Shown: positions 42,353-51,794, counted from the stretch's first letter. The stretch is DNA of 64,000 nucleotides from an uncultured Alistipes sp. (GCA_938014215.1 CALLRW010000007.1:62001-126000); one strand, 5' to 3'. Program-made: numbers and translations. The notes: generated by a model not told the origin, from the sequence alone.

Positions 42353-42988
42353 TCAGAGCTCCACGATGCCGTTGCGAATGGCATAGACCACCAGCGAGGC
42401 GGTATTCTTGCAGCCCGTCTTTTCGAGGATGTTGGCGCGGTGCTTGTCGACGGTACGCTTCGAGATGAAGAGCGCATCGGCGATCTCCTGATTCGACAAT
42501 CCCTGGCAGACCGCCACCAGAATCTCCCGTTCGCGCGACGAGAGCTGTTCGTCCGGCGCATCCTCGCGCGTGCGCATCCGCCCGGTGAGCGACGAGAGCA
42601 GCTGCGGCGAAAAGTAGCTGCCGCCGGCCATCACCGTGTCGATCGCCTCGAGGACATCGCCGATATCCGAATCCTTCAGCAGAAAGCCCTTCGCACCGGC
42701 CTCGACCATGCGCGAATAGTAGCTCTCCTCACCGAACATCGACAGCGTGATGATCCGCAGTTCGGGATGCCGGGCCAGCGCCCGTTCGGTGGTCTGGGCG
42801 CCGTCGAGCCCCGGCATGGCAAAGTCCATGAAGACGATATCGGCCTCGACCGAGTCGATCATCGCCAGGAACTCCTCGCCGCTGCCCGCTTCGCCCACGA
42901 CGTGACACCCGGCACAATGCTCCAGAAGCCCCCGCAGTCCGTTGCGGAAGAGCGAATGGTCGTCTACAAGTATGATCCGGCGGTCCAT
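42353..42988 (-). CDS. NarL/LuxR-family response regulator
   Basis: The 211-residue protein has a receiver domain with Asp9/Asp10, phosphoacceptor Asp55 (IVFMDFAMPG), Ser83 and Lys105. A C-terminal LuxR helix-turn-helix follows (LSSREREILVAVCQGLSNQE ... SKRTVDKHRANILEKTGC). It overlaps the kinase gene upstream by one base, so the two form a cognate pair. Target genes are unknown. Confidence 0.93.
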   Translation of the reverse strand: MDRRIILVDDHSLFRNGLRGLLEHCAGCHVVGEAGSGEEFLAMIDSVEADIVFMDFAMPGLDGAQTTERALARHPELRIITLSMFGEESYYSRMVEAGAKGFLLKDSDIGDVLEAIDTVMAGGSYFSPQLLSSLTGRMRTREDAPDEQLSSREREILVAVCQGLSNQEIADALFISKRTVDKHRANILEKTGCKNTASLVVYAIRNGIVEL

Positions 42989-43965
42989 CAGCGGCGGTGT
43001 TTGCGGTTCGGTTTCACGGGAGTCGGCTCCTGCTGCGTATTGACACGGATGGCGGCCCGCATCCCCTTGCCCTTCGACGAGGTGATATCGAACGTGCCGC
43101 CCAGCGAGTTGATCCGCGAAGCGATGTTCGAGAGCCCCATGCCGCAGTCCATCATCGCCTGCGGATTGAACCCGCGGCCGTTGTCCGTGTAGTCCAGCGC
43201 CAGCTCCGGACCGTTCTGCGAGAGCGAGAGGTTGATCTCCGAGCAGGCGGCATGTTTGAGCGAGTTGTTGATCAGTTCGCAGATTACGCGGTAGAGGATC
43301 ACCTCGATATCCGTATCGTAGCGTTCGCCGCGCAGATTGGTCGTGAAGCGGATCTTCACGTCGTGCATCGCCGCGCTCTTGTCGATGAAGTTCTGCACGC
43401 CGCGCGCCAGTCCGAAGTCGTTGAGCACGTGGGGCGAGAGGTTGTTCGAGATCTCGCGCAGCGAACGGATCGCCTCATCGATGACGTAGGTCGTATTGGC
43501 GATGATTTCGCGCTGCTCAGGGCTGTGTTCCTCGCGTGAGAGGGCCGTCAGCGACATCTTGGCCGACGACAGCAGCGGGCCCAGTCCGTCGTGCAGCTCC
43601 TTCGAGAAGCGCGAGCGGGCCTTCTCCTCCGTACGCAGCACGGCCGTGAGGATCCGTTTGTTGAGTAGCGACCGCTGGCGGTTCAGCCGCGCGATGTACT
43701 TGAAGAGCTTGTGGGCGTACATCACGCCGATCGAGAGGCAGACCGAGATCACGATTCCCAGATAGGCGAACCACCACCGCGAGATCACCTCGACGCCCGA
43801 TTCGACGAGCAGCTGAATCAGTCGTTCGACGGACAGCAGCGAGAAACCCACAATAAAGAGGATCCACACCGAATTGTACTTCGTCGTGCGGACCAGCCGC
43901 AGCGCGTAGCCCGTAGCCACGCACTGGATGACAATGGAGATGACCAGCAGGATTCGGATCAGCAT
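42988..43965 (-). CDS. HisKA_3-type membrane sensor histidine kinase
   Basis: The 325-residue kinase has three predicted membrane spans in the first 90 residues and very short loops, so no sizeable external sensor domain. The dimerisation/phosphoacceptor helix RFSKELHDGLGPLL puts the phosphorylated His at residue 125. The ATP-binding domain has NNSLKHA (N box), DNGRGF and GMGLSNIASRI. NarX/DesK-like kinases of this size often sense membrane state, but that is inference. A -7 element (TATCTTTG, minus, 43991-43998) precedes it. Confidence 0.9.
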   Translation of the reverse strand: MLIRILLVISIVIQCVATGYALRLVRTTKYNSVWILFIVGFSLLSVERLIQLLVESGVEVISRWWFAYLGIVISVCLSIGVMYAHKLFKYIARLNRQRSLLNKRILTAVLRTEEKARSRFSKELHDGLGPLLSSAKMSLTALSREEHSPEQREIIANTTYVIDEAIRSLREISNNLSPHVLNDFGLARGVQNFIDKSAAMHDVKIRFTTNLRGERYDTDIEVILYRVICELINNSLKHAACSEINLSLSQNGPELALDYTDNGRGFNPQAMMDCGMGLSNIASRINSLGGTFDITSSKGKGMRAAIRVNTQQEPTPVKPNRKHRR

Positions 43966-43990
43966 AACCTTATTTCTACTCTACTTTTCA

Positions 43991-43998
43991 CAAAGATA
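43991..43998 (-). promoter_or_regulatory. -7 element for the two-component operon
   Basis: TATCTTTG on the minus strand lies 26 bp upstream of the kinase ATG. No convincing -33 element was seen. Confidence 0.45.
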
Positions 43999-44033
43999 CG
44001 AAACGGCCGGCAATCGGCCGCACAATTCCGCCG

Positions 44034-44843
44034 CTATTTTCGCGATTCGGCATCGTCCGCGCCTGCAGCCGCCGGGAAGAAGCACCGCAGATTCCGCAGC
44101 TGGCCGTAGTCCGTCAGGTCGGTATGGACCGGGACCACCGAAACATACTTGTTGCGCAGGGCCCATTCGTCGGTATCCTCCGCCTCGGGTTCGCCGTTGA
44201 CAAAATCACCCGTGAGCCAGAAGTACTCCCGTCCGCGGGGATCCTCGTGGCGGTAGAACTCTTCGCGCCAGAAGCCGCGGTTCTGGCGGCACAGCCGCAC
44301 GCCGCGCAGCTCCTCGGGGCGTCCCGTCGGGACGTTGACGTTCAGGCACAGCGGCAGGGAGATCTCCCCGTCGAGCAGCGTCCGGATGATCTGTCGTCCA
44401 TAGATCGTCGCCGCCTCGAAGTCGGCATCGGCGCCGTGGTCGTCTAGCGACAGCCCCACGGACGGGCAGCCGTAGAAACTTCCCTCGATGGCTGCCCCCA
44501 TCGTTCCGGAATAGAGGACGTTGACGGCCGAATTCGATCCGTGGTTGATGCCCGAGATCATCAGGTCGATCTGCCGGTCGCGCAGCAGGTAGTCGAAGGC
44601 CATCTTCACGCAGTCGACCGGCGTACCCGAGAAGGAGTAGACCTCGAGGCCCTCCTCCTGGCGGACCTTGCGCAGGTAGAGCGGGTTATACATCGTGATG
44701 GCCTGGCTCATGCCGCTTTGCGGCGTCTCGGGAGCTACGGCCACGACCCGGCCGAAGCTCCGGGCTACGTCGATGGCGGCAGCCAACCCTTTCGAGGCGT
44801 AGCCGTCGTCGTTCGTGACCAATATCAATCGTTCGTTTTCCAT
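44034..44843 (-). CDS. surE: 5'/3'-nucleotidase SurE
   Basis: SurE is a metal-dependent nucleotidase/exopolyphosphatase linked to stationary-phase survival. The start at 44843 (MENERLILVTNDDGYASKGL) gives 269 residues; the longer open frame upstream runs through the promoter. Motifs: NDDG metal site at about residues 10-13, SGTPVDCVKMA, and SGINHGSNSAVNVLYSGTMG. Normal length. It is divergent from rplS. Confidence 0.95.
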   Translation of the reverse strand: MENERLILVTNDDGYASKGLAAAIDVARSFGRVVAVAPETPQSGMSQAITMYNPLYLRKVRQEEGLEVYSFSGTPVDCVKMAFDYLLRDRQIDLMISGINHGSNSAVNVLYSGTMGAAIEGSFYGCPSVGLSLDDHGADADFEAATIYGRQIIRTLLDGEISLPLCLNVNVPTGRPEELRGVRLCRQNRGFWREEFYRHEDPRGREYFWLTGDFVNGEPEAEDTDEWALRNKYVSVVPVHTDLTDYGQLRNLRCFFPAAAGADDAESRK

Positions 44844-44944
44844 ATTTCGGGGCGGTTTTGGCCGGAGCGGCGGCATGCACAACGGAGGTGGAGCCGGGGC
44901 TTCGGCGAGTGGTTGCCGGACCGTACGGTTGCGGGCAACGGGAA

Positions 44945-44952
44945 CAAAGGTA
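44945..44952 (-). promoter_or_regulatory. -7 element for surE
   Basis: TACCTTTG on the minus strand fits TAnnTTTG and gives a leader of about 95 nt. Confidence 0.5.
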
Positions 44953-44980
44953 CAAATAATCATGCTTTTTTCGACTTTAA

Positions 44981-45013
44981 TTTGCATGGTATCATTTTTT
45001 CTCTTTATCTTTG
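44981..45013 (+). promoter_or_regulatory. Promoter of rplS
   Basis: TTTG (44981-44984), 21 bp, then TATCTTTG (45006-45013) matches the Bacteroidota consensus at both elements. It starts 28 bp from the divergent surE -7 element. Confidence 0.7.
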
Positions 45014-45019
45014 CACTCC

Positions 45020-45241
45020 CAACGGGCGTATATCGACCTCTTTCATTGGGCGGTAGAGCAATCGCGGGGGCCGTGAGACGGGGGGGCTGAGAAGGCTGAA
45101 CCCGACGGACGAGGGAGGGCCGCAGGGCTGAACTCGAAAATTCACGGTTCCGATCCGCAGGATTATCGGAAAGAATCCGGTATGGTAGCCGAACTGCAGC
45201 GGGAATGTCGAATGCGAAACTTAAAAAAATTTGTTGCAACA
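45020..45241 (+). other. Long (about 220-nt) leader of rplS
   Basis: If transcription starts at the strong promoter above, the rplS message has an unusually long 5' leader. It is G-rich in its middle (45060-45120). No known leader family or gene was recognised. Confidence 0.4.
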
Positions 45242-45619
45242 ATGAACAAAGACGCAATCATCAAGCTCGTCAACGAGCAGATGTGGACCAAGACGGACGC
45301 CGACGTGCCGTCGTTCAAGGCCGGTGACACCATCACCGTTTCCTACCGTATCATCGAGGGTAACAAGGAGCGCGTACAGAGCTTCCGCGGCGTTGTGATC
45401 CAGATCAAGGGATCGGGCAAGACCAAGATGTTCACCATCCGCAAGGTATCGAACGGCGTAGGCGTAGAGCGTATCTTCCCCCTCTACTCGCCCCACATCG
45501 ACAAGATCGAGGTCAACAAGATCGGTGTCGTTCGTCGCGCCCGCATCTACTACCTCCGCGATCTGACCGGTAAGAAGGCCCGCATCAAGGAGAAGCGTAT
45601 GACCCGTACGGAGAAATAA
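45242..45619 (+). CDS. rplS: 50S ribosomal protein L19
   Basis: L19 lies at the 30S-50S interface. I chose MNKDAIIKLVNEQ (45242), the family start, giving 125 residues; the frame stays open a further 20 codons upstream. RVQSFRGVVIQIKGSGKTKM, RIFPLYSPHIDKIEV and RRARIYYLRDLTGKKARIKE are diagnostic. It is a single-gene unit here, not joined to rpsP-rimM-trmD, and ends in a strong terminator. Confidence 0.97.
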   Translation: MNKDAIIKLVNEQMWTKTDADVPSFKAGDTITVSYRIIEGNKERVQSFRGVVIQIKGSGKTKMFTIRKVSNGVGVERIFPLYSPHIDKIEVNKIGVVRRARIYYLRDLTGKKARIKEKRMTRTEK

Positions 45620-45637
45620 TTCCGACAGAGTCGATCG

Positions 45638-45676
45638 AAAAAAAATCTCTTTCCGGTTGGAAAGAGATTTTTTTTT
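45638..45676 (+). terminator. Strong terminator of rplS
   Basis: A perfect 17-bp stem (45638-45654 with 45659-45675, core ATCTCTTTCC/GGAAAGAGAT) and a 4-nt loop is followed by a T tract. The 45677-45933 stretch beyond it holds no recognisable gene. Confidence 0.95.
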
Positions 45677-45933
45677 GTGCCATTCGTTTCCGATCCGCCC
45701 TTGCCGCCGCCAATTCCGCAATCGGCCCGATACCTCCCCGGCACTGCAATAAGACCGGTTCCGTTCCGACGCCGCAATGGCACCGGTTCCGCTCCGGCCG
45801 ACGTTGATTCGTCCCGGATCTGCACCCGTTATCCGAGCCCCGCCCGGGCCGTTCTCCGCCCCCGAAACCCGACTTCCTCCCTGATACCCGGCCATTCCCG
45901 ATCCGGAACCGGAGATAAAATCCGCCACCGACA

Positions 45934-45971
45934 TCCAAAAAGAACGGAGCACCCCGCCCGGGATGCTCCGT
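45934..45971 (-). terminator. Terminator of the FHS permease gene
   Basis: ACGGAGCA and TGCTCCGT flank a GC-rich inner stem, and the minus strand then reads TTCTTTTTGG. It lies 24 bp after the permease stop codon. Confidence 0.8.
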
Positions 45972-45994
45972 CTCTCTTTCCGGAATCCGGGACG

Positions 45995-47284
45995 TTAGTC
46001 CACCGGAATATCCTTGTTGACGTTCTTCGAACCGAACAGCGCGTAGTAGAGCAGGTAGGCCAGGCTGATGATGATCACCCAGTAGCTCGACAGGTAGCTC
46101 GAGATATCGGCCACGTAGCCCTGGATCAGCGGAAGGATACCGCCGCCGCAGACCATCATCATGAAGATGCCCGAACCCATCGAGGTGTACTTACCGAGGC
46201 CCTCGACGGCCAGGTTGAAGATACCGCCCCACATCACCGACGTGCAGAGACCGCACAGCGTGAGGAACATCACGCCGATCGGCACCTCGATCATCGCGAA
46301 GCCCGTACCCGTGAAGACCGGCATGCGGCCCGTCACCGTCGTCGGGGCGAAGATGCCCAGCAGCACGAAGACGATGGCCACGACACTGACGAACGCCAGC
46401 TGGACACGGCTCGAGAAGCGTCCGCCGACCAGACCGCCGATCAGTCGTCCGATCATCATCAGGAACCAGTAGGTGCCCACCAGCGAACCGGCTGCAGCGG
46501 CAGCCATGCCCATACCGCTCGTTGCGGCGTCGGGCGAAGCCGTCAGGAAGAGGTTCATGAAGTTGGGAATACCCACCTCGACACCTACATAGATAAAGAT
46601 GGCCACCGTACCCAGCATGAAGTGACGGAACGACAACGCACTGTGCTTGTCCTTCTTCTCGGCGGCAGCCTCCTGGATGGCGAAGGGCTCCGGGATCTTC
46701 ACGGCCAGCAGCACCACGAAGACCACGGCGAAGATACCCATGGCGATGAACAGGGCCGGGGCAGCATCGCTGATCGTGGCGTTGGCGGCGTTACCCATCA
46801 GGTAACCCACCAGGATCGGCACGATCGTAGCCGAGATCGAGTTGAGCGAACCGCCGAACTGGATCAGCTGGTTACCGGTCTTGCCGCCGCCGCCCAGCGT
46901 GTTGAGCATCGGGTTGACCACCGTGTTGAGCATGCACATCGAGAAGCCCGAGATGAAGGCGCCGACCAGATAGATCGCGAAGCTACCGGCCTCGCCCGAC
47001 AGGAACTGGATACCCACACCGATGAAACCCACGGCAATGGCCACCAGCGCCGTCTTCTTGTAGCCGATGCGCTTGAGCATCAGACCCGCCGGAAGGCCCA
47101 TGAAGGCATAGGCGATGAAGTTGGCGGCATTGCCCAGCTGCGACATCCAGTTCGCCACCGAGAACTGGTTCTTCACGATAACGCCCAGCGGGTTCGTGAG
47201 GCCCGTCACGAACGAGATCATCGCAAAGAGCGCGAACATCATGATGATGGGCAACGTGTAATTTTTCTTTTGCGTTTGTTCCAT
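45995..47284 (-). CDS. FHS-family sugar/H+ symporter (FucP/GluP-like)
   Basis: The 429-residue major-facilitator protein has 12 predicted spans and the FHS pattern: an N-terminal FALFAMISFVTGLTNPLGV, then FIAYAFMGLPAGLMLKRIGY, NTVVNPMLNTLGGGGKTGNQ and a second-half EVGIPNFMNLFL. Members carry L-fucose, glucose/galactose or N-acetylglucosamine; the substrate is not readable. No catabolic genes adjoin it. It is 36 bp downstream of the prenyl synthase gene and probably cotranscribed. Confidence 0.85.
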   Translation of the reverse strand: MEQTQKKNYTLPIIMMFALFAMISFVTGLTNPLGVIVKNQFSVANWMSQLGNAANFIAYAFMGLPAGLMLKRIGYKKTALVAIAVGFIGVGIQFLSGEAGSFAIYLVGAFISGFSMCMLNTVVNPMLNTLGGGGKTGNQLIQFGGSLNSISATIVPILVGYLMGNAANATISDAAPALFIAMGIFAVVFVVLLAVKIPEPFAIQEAAAEKKDKHSALSFRHFMLGTVAIFIYVGVEVGIPNFMNLFLTASPDAATSGMGMAAAAAGSLVGTYWFLMMIGRLIGGLVGGRFSSRVQLAFVSVVAIVFVLLGIFAPTTVTGRMPVFTGTGFAMIEVPIGVMFLTLCGLCTSVMWGGIFNLAVEGLGKYTSMGSGIFMMMVCGGGILPLIQGYVADISSYLSSYWVIIISLAYLLYYALFGSKNVNKDIPVD

Positions 47285-47320
47285 ATTGGTTTTATAAATG
47301 TTAGGTTAATTGAGTTCGAG

Positions 47321-48310
47321 TTACCGGTCTCGTTCGGCGATATAGGCGCACAGGTTCACCAGTGCCGAACGATACTCCGACTCTTCGTAGTCCGAGAGCA
47401 TCTCCGCGGCCCGCGTGATGTAACCCTGCATCACCTCCCGGGCCTGCGACAGCCCCCCCTCCTGTTCCACCGCGGAACGGAGGGACTCCACCGCCGCATC
47501 ATCCTCATGGCAGCGCGCCAGACAACCGATCAGTTCGTTGCGCCGCTCCTCCGACGCACGCTCGAGCACCAACAGCAGCGGAAGCGTGATCTTACCCTCC
47601 CGCAGGTCGTTGCAGGCCGGTTTCCCGGTCTGGGCCGTCGGCGTGTAGTCCAGGATGTCGTCCTGGATCTGGAAGGCCATTCCCAACGCCTCGCCGAAAC
47701 GGCGCATCGTCGTCACCTTGTCGCGTGTCGCCCCGACGGCCAGGGCCCCTGCCGAGGAGCTGACCCCCAGCAGACATGCCGTCTTCTTATAGATGATGTC
47801 GAGGTAGGACTTCCGGGTCATCGTCCGGTTGGCAGCACACTCGTCCTGCAATACCTCTCCCTCACATAGTGCAGCCATCGATCCGCAGATATGCGTCACC
47901 AGGTCGAACTGTCCGCTCTGGAGTCCGATACCCATGTTGCGGGCCAGGATGTAGTCGCCCAGGATCACGGCCTTGTGCGACTGCCAGCGGGCATTGACCG
48001 AGGCCCGGCCGCGGCGCATGTCGGCCTCGTCGATCACGTCGTCGTGGATCAGCGACGCCACGTGGATCATCTCCACGAGCATGGCCGCCAGACAGGCCCG
48101 ACGGCCCGTTGCCGCCCCCTTGACCGGAGCGTTCATCGCTGCCGACAGCATCACCAGTGTCGGACGGATACCTTTCCCACGTGCCGACAGCGCATAACGC
48201 AGCATGTCCGACAACAATTCTCCCTCGGCCGTGAACTGCCGTTCGATGAACTCCTCGAACGCGGCCAACTCCGCCGTGACGGGTTTGCGGATGTTTTCAA
48301 GTGTAATCAT
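47321..48310 (-). CDS. ispB: Polyprenyl diphosphate synthase (octaprenyl type)
   Basis: A trans-prenyltransferase that builds the menaquinone side chain. The start MITLENIRKPV (48310) gives 329 residues. The first Asp-rich motif is SLIHDDVIDEADMRRG, with HDDVID around residue 92; the second is FQIQDDILDY. RGKGIRPTLVML is present. The -7 element ends 6 bp before the ATG. Chain length cannot be fixed by eye; the symbol follows the closest common annotation. Confidence 0.85.
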   Translation of the reverse strand: MITLENIRKPVTAELAAFEEFIERQFTAEGELLSDMLRYALSARGKGIRPTLVMLSAAMNAPVKGAATGRRACLAAMLVEMIHVASLIHDDVIDEADMRRGRASVNARWQSHKAVILGDYILARNMGIGLQSGQFDLVTHICGSMAALCEGEVLQDECAANRTMTRKSYLDIIYKKTACLLGVSSSAGALAVGATRDKVTTMRRFGEALGMAFQIQDDILDYTPTAQTGKPACNDLREGKITLPLLLVLERASEERRNELIGCLARCHEDDAAVESLRSAVEQEGGLSQAREVMQGYITRAAEMLSDYEESEYRSALVNLCAYIAERDR

Positions 48311-48315
48311 AATCG

Positions 48316-48323
48316 CAAAGATA
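48316..48323 (-). promoter_or_regulatory. -7 element adjacent to the prenyl synthase start
   Basis: TATCTTTG on the minus strand ends 6 bp upstream of the ATG at 48310, so the transcript would start at or near the start codon. Confidence 0.5.
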
Positions 48324-48366
48324 GTCATTTTTCCCGATCAACGCACGGACTCTCACGCTTTTTTCG

Positions 48367-48374
48367 TACCTTTG
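48367..48374 (+). promoter_or_regulatory. -7 element for the YfhO-ftsX-queA operon
   Basis: TACCTTTG fits TAnnTTTG and lies 23 bp before the ATG at 48398. Confidence 0.5.
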
Positions 48375-48397
48375 GCCTTTGGTAAAGACTCGCTGAA

Positions 48398-50923
48398 ATG
48401 GATTTTTTCAAAGCCAAACTTCCGAAACTCCTCCCGACAGTCGTCGCGCTGGTGATCTTCTTCGTCGCTGCGGCCGCCTACTTCGCCCCCCAGTTCCGCG
48501 GCGAGGTGCTGCCCCAGCACGACGTCATCCAGTACGAGGGCATGACCAAGGATATCAACGACATGCGCACGCAGACCGGGGAAGATCCCCAGTGGACGGG
48601 CGGCATGTTCGGCGGAATGCCCGCCTACCTGATCAACGTCGCCTACCCGGCACAGATCGTCAAGAACTACGTCGGGAAGGTCGTCCGCTGGCTCGACACC
48701 CCGGCCGCCTTCCTCTTCTTCTCGATGGTCGCCATGTGGCTCATGCTGCTCATCGTCGGCATCAACCCCTGGGTCGGCATCATCCCGGCGCTGGCCTACG
48801 GTTTCTCGACCTACTTCCTGCTGATCATCGGCGCCGGCCACGTCACCAAGATGTGGGCGCTGGTCTACGCCCCGCTGATGATGGGCGGTGCGTGGATGAC
48901 CCTGCGGCGGAACGTCTGGGCCGGAGTGGTGGTCACGGCGCTGGCCACCTCGCTCGAGATCGGCGCCAACCACCCCCAGATCACCTACTACTTCCTGTTG
49001 GCGATGGCCGCCTTCTGGATCAGCGAGGGGATCCGGGCGCTGCGCGAGCGGCATCTCCGCGACTTCGCCCGCCGCACGGCACTCCTGGCCCTGGCCGGCG
49101 TGCTGGCCGTCGGGTCGAACTTCGCCCCCCTGTGGTACACCGCCCAGCACTCGCCCGAGACCATCCGCGGCGGGTCGGAACTCGCCACGACGAGCGAGAG
49201 CGACACGCGCGGCCTCGACCTCGAATACGCCACGGCGTGGAGCTACGGCAAGGCCGAGAGCTTTAACCTGCTGATTCCCGACTTCATGGGGCGTGAATCG
49301 GGGGCACCGCTCCCCGCCGACGGTCAGACGGCCGCCGAACTGACCGACATCGGCCGCCAGCTGGGGGCCTCGTCGCTCGGCAGCTGGGCCCGGCAGCTCC
49401 CCGCCTACTGGGGCGAACAGCCCTATACGGCCGGTCCGACCTATCTGGGCGCCGCGGCCCTCTTCCTGGCCGTGCTGGGCATCCTCTGGGCCCGCGGCCG
49501 CAACAAGTGGTGGATCATCGCCGTCTGCGTGTTGATGATCCTGCTGGCCTGGGGCCGCAACCTGATGGGATTCACCGAACTGGCCTTCCGATACCTGCCC
49601 GGATACAACAAGTTCCGCACCGTCTCGATGACGCTCGTCGTCGTGCAGTGGGCCGTACCCCTGCTGGGGGCCTTCGCCCTGATGCGCCTCTGGAAGGGCG
49701 AAATCCCCCGCGAACGTCTCTGGAAGGGCATCGCCTGGGCCGCCGGAATCACCGGCGGACTCTGCCTGCTCTTCGCCGTGGCGGGCGGCGCCCTGCTGGA
49801 CTTCGGCCGCACGGCCAGTGCCGACCAGATGTCGGAGACCTTCCGCCAGCTGTTCAACGCCAACGGCTTGCAGTCGCTCGTCGACAAGGGGCTCGATGTC
49901 GAATGGGGCGACGCCGTCGCCCGGGGCATCGCCGCCGACCGGCAGGCCATGATGCAGGCCGATGCCTGGCGTTCGCTGCTGATGATCCTGTTGGCGGCCG
50001 CACTGGTGCTGCTGGGAGGGCTGCACAAGATCGGCCGCGGCGTGACGGTCGCCGGTCTGGCTGCCGTGATGCTGATCGACCTCGTACCGGTCGACCTGCG
50101 GTTCCTCTCGTCGGAGGACTTCGTCTCGCCCCGCACCACGCAGGTCACCCCGTCGGCCGCCGACCGCGCCATCCTCGAGGACAAGGATCCCGGATACCGC
50201 GTGCTGAACCTCACGGTGAGCCCCTTCAACGACGCCACGACCTCCTATTTTCACCGTTCGGTCGGCGGTTATCACGGTGCCAAGCTGGCCCGCTATCAGG
50301 ATCTGATCGACCGCTATCTGAACGATCTGAACCCGGCGGTGTTAGACATGTTGAACACCCGCTACGTGATCGTCCCCGGCCAGGACGGGCAGCCCGAAGC
50401 CCAGCGCCGCACGACGGCCTATGGGGCGGCATGGTTCGTCGATTCGGTTGCCACCGCCTCTTCGGCCGAGGAGGAGATCAGCCTGCTGGGCGAGGTCAAC
50501 CTCCGCACGACGGCCGTCGTCTCCGAGAGTCAGCAGGAGCTGGCCGAGGTTCCGAACCGACCGATGGCGGCCGACTCGCTCGCCGGAGCCCGCATCGACC
50601 TTGTGGAGTACCGCCCGAACTACCTCCGCTACGAATACTCGACCCCCGAAGAGGCCGTGGCGGTCTTTTCCGAAATCTACTACGACAAGGGCTGGAAAGC
50701 CTACGTCGACGGAGCCGAGGCCCCGGCCTTCCGCGCCGACTACGTCCTGCGCGCCATGCGGCTGCCGGCCGGGCAGCACACCGTCGAATGGCGGTTCCGC
50801 GCCCCGGGATGGAATGCCGTCGAAGGGGTGACGGCCGGCTGCTCGGCCGTGATCCTGCTCGGAGCCCTTGCCCTGATCGTATGCGCCCTGCGCAGAAAAA
50901 AATCCACCAGCCATGAAGGATGA
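48398..50923 (+). CDS. YfhO-family multispan membrane protein
   Basis: The 841-residue protein has about 11-13 hydrophobic spans in its first two-thirds and one last span at about 812-833. Family features are the N-terminal block LPQHDVIQYEGMTKDINDMR and PAYLINVAYPAQ, the YGFSTYFLLIIGAGHVTKMW region, and a C-terminal extracytoplasmic domain (EIYYDKGWKAYVDGAEAPAF). YfhO proteins are GT-C-like and are thought to transfer sugars from lipid carriers, for example onto envelope polymers; this is inference. It overlaps ftsX by 11 bp. Confidence 0.85.
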   Translation: MDFFKAKLPKLLPTVVALVIFFVAAAAYFAPQFRGEVLPQHDVIQYEGMTKDINDMRTQTGEDPQWTGGMFGGMPAYLINVAYPAQIVKNYVGKVVRWLDTPAAFLFFSMVAMWLMLLIVGINPWVGIIPALAYGFSTYFLLIIGAGHVTKMWALVYAPLMMGGAWMTLRRNVWAGVVVTALATSLEIGANHPQITYYFLLAMAAFWISEGIRALRERHLRDFARRTALLALAGVLAVGSNFAPLWYTAQHSPETIRGGSELATTSESDTRGLDLEYATAWSYGKAESFNLLIPDFMGRESGAPLPADGQTAAELTDIGRQLGASSLGSWARQLPAYWGEQPYTAGPTYLGAAALFLAVLGILWARGRNKWWIIAVCVLMILLAWGRNLMGFTELAFRYLPGYNKFRTVSMTLVVVQWAVPLLGAFALMRLWKGEIPRERLWKGIAWAAGITGGLCLLFAVAGGALLDFGRTASADQMSETFRQLFNANGLQSLVDKGLDVEWGDAVARGIAADRQAMMQADAWRSLLMILLAAALVLLGGLHKIGRGVTVAGLAAVMLIDLVPVDLRFLSSEDFVSPRTTQVTPSAADRAILEDKDPGYRVLNLTVSPFNDATTSYFHRSVGGYHGAKLARYQDLIDRYLNDLNPAVLDMLNTRYVIVPGQDGQPEAQRRTTAYGAAWFVDSVATASSAEEEISLLGEVNLRTTAVVSESQQELAEVPNRPMAADSLAGARIDLVEYRPNYLRYEYSTPEEAVAVFSEIYYDKGWKAYVDGAEAPAFRADYVLRAMRLPAGQHTVEWRFRAPGWNAVEGVTAGCSAVILLGALALIVCALRRKKSTSHEG

Positions 50924-51794
50924 CAAAAGACTCAAACGGAAGGTACGGAACTCGTACATCGTCTCGACGGTCAGCATCACGCTCGTCCTCTTCCTCCTCG
51001 GATCGGTCGGCTATCTGATGGCCGCGGCCCTGCAGGTCGCCCGCACGCTGCAGGAGAGCGTCGCCGTCACCGTCGAACTGCAGAACGGCATCTCCGACGA
51101 ACAGCGCGCCGCAATCGAAAGCCAACTCTCGGCCGAGGACCTGGTCGCCACGATCACCTTCTCGTCGCGCGACGAAAAGGCCGAAGATGCCGAATTCCGC
51201 AAGATGTTCGGCGCCGAATTCGAGGAGGTGCTCCACGAAAACCCGCTGCTCGACTCGTTCGAACTGACCCTTACGGCCGCCTCGTCCGACCAGCAGCTGC
51301 TCGATGACTTCATCGGCGCCGTCGAGAAGATCCCGGGCGTCGACCGCGTCTCCTACCCCGCCGGGATGGCCAAGCGCCTCCACGCAACGGTCAACAAGAT
51401 CCGCCTCGTGCTGCTGCTCTTCGGCGGCGCACTGCTCGTCATCTCGCTCATCCTGCTGAGCAACACCATCCGCCTGGCCATCTTCTCGAAACGCTACCTG
51501 ATCAACACGATGAAGCTGGTCGGCGCTACCAAGTGGTTCATCATGAAGCCCTTCCTCGGCAGCAGCATCACGCAGGGTATCCTGGCCGGCGTGGCCGCCT
51601 CGGTGCTCTTCGCCGTGGCCGTCTACGGGCTCAACGAGGCCGTCCCCGAACTGATGACCATCGCCCAGATCCGCAAGATCCTTGTGATCATCGGCTCGAT
51701 GATCCTCGGCGGTGTCGTCATCTCGGGCCTCTTCACCTTCGTGGCCCTCAACAAATTCGTCAACATGAAGTCCAACAAGATATACCTATATTAA
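50913..51794 (+). CDS. ftsX: Cell-division ABC transporter permease FtsX
   Basis: FtsX with FtsE activates peptidoglycan hydrolases at the septum. The 293-residue protein has the FtsX layout: a short cytoplasmic N-terminus, a first span (about 18-40), a periplasmic domain (about 41-165), and three further spans. The cytoplasmic loop carries RYLINTMKLVGATKWFIMKP, the FtsE contact region. ftsE is not adjacent. It overlaps the YfhO gene and directly abuts the DUF3098 gene. Confidence 0.92.
   Translation: MKDDKRLKRKVRNSYIVSTVSITLVLFLLGSVGYLMAAALQVARTLQESVAVTVELQNGISDEQRAAIESQLSAEDLVATITFSSRDEKAEDAEFRKMFGAEFEEVLHENPLLDSFELTLTAASSDQQLLDDFIGAVEKIPGVDRVSYPAGMAKRLHATVNKIRLVLLLFGGALLVISLILLSNTIRLAIFSKRYLINTMKLVGATKWFIMKPFLGSSITQGILAGVAASVLFAVAVYGLNEAVPELMTIAQIRKILVIIGSMILGGVVISGLFTFVALNKFVNMKSNKIYLY

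Noticed and set aside
45048..45060. tRNA D-arm-like word (GGGCGGTAGAGCA) in the rplS leader
   Set aside because: No acceptor stem, anticodon arm or T-loop can be fitted around it.
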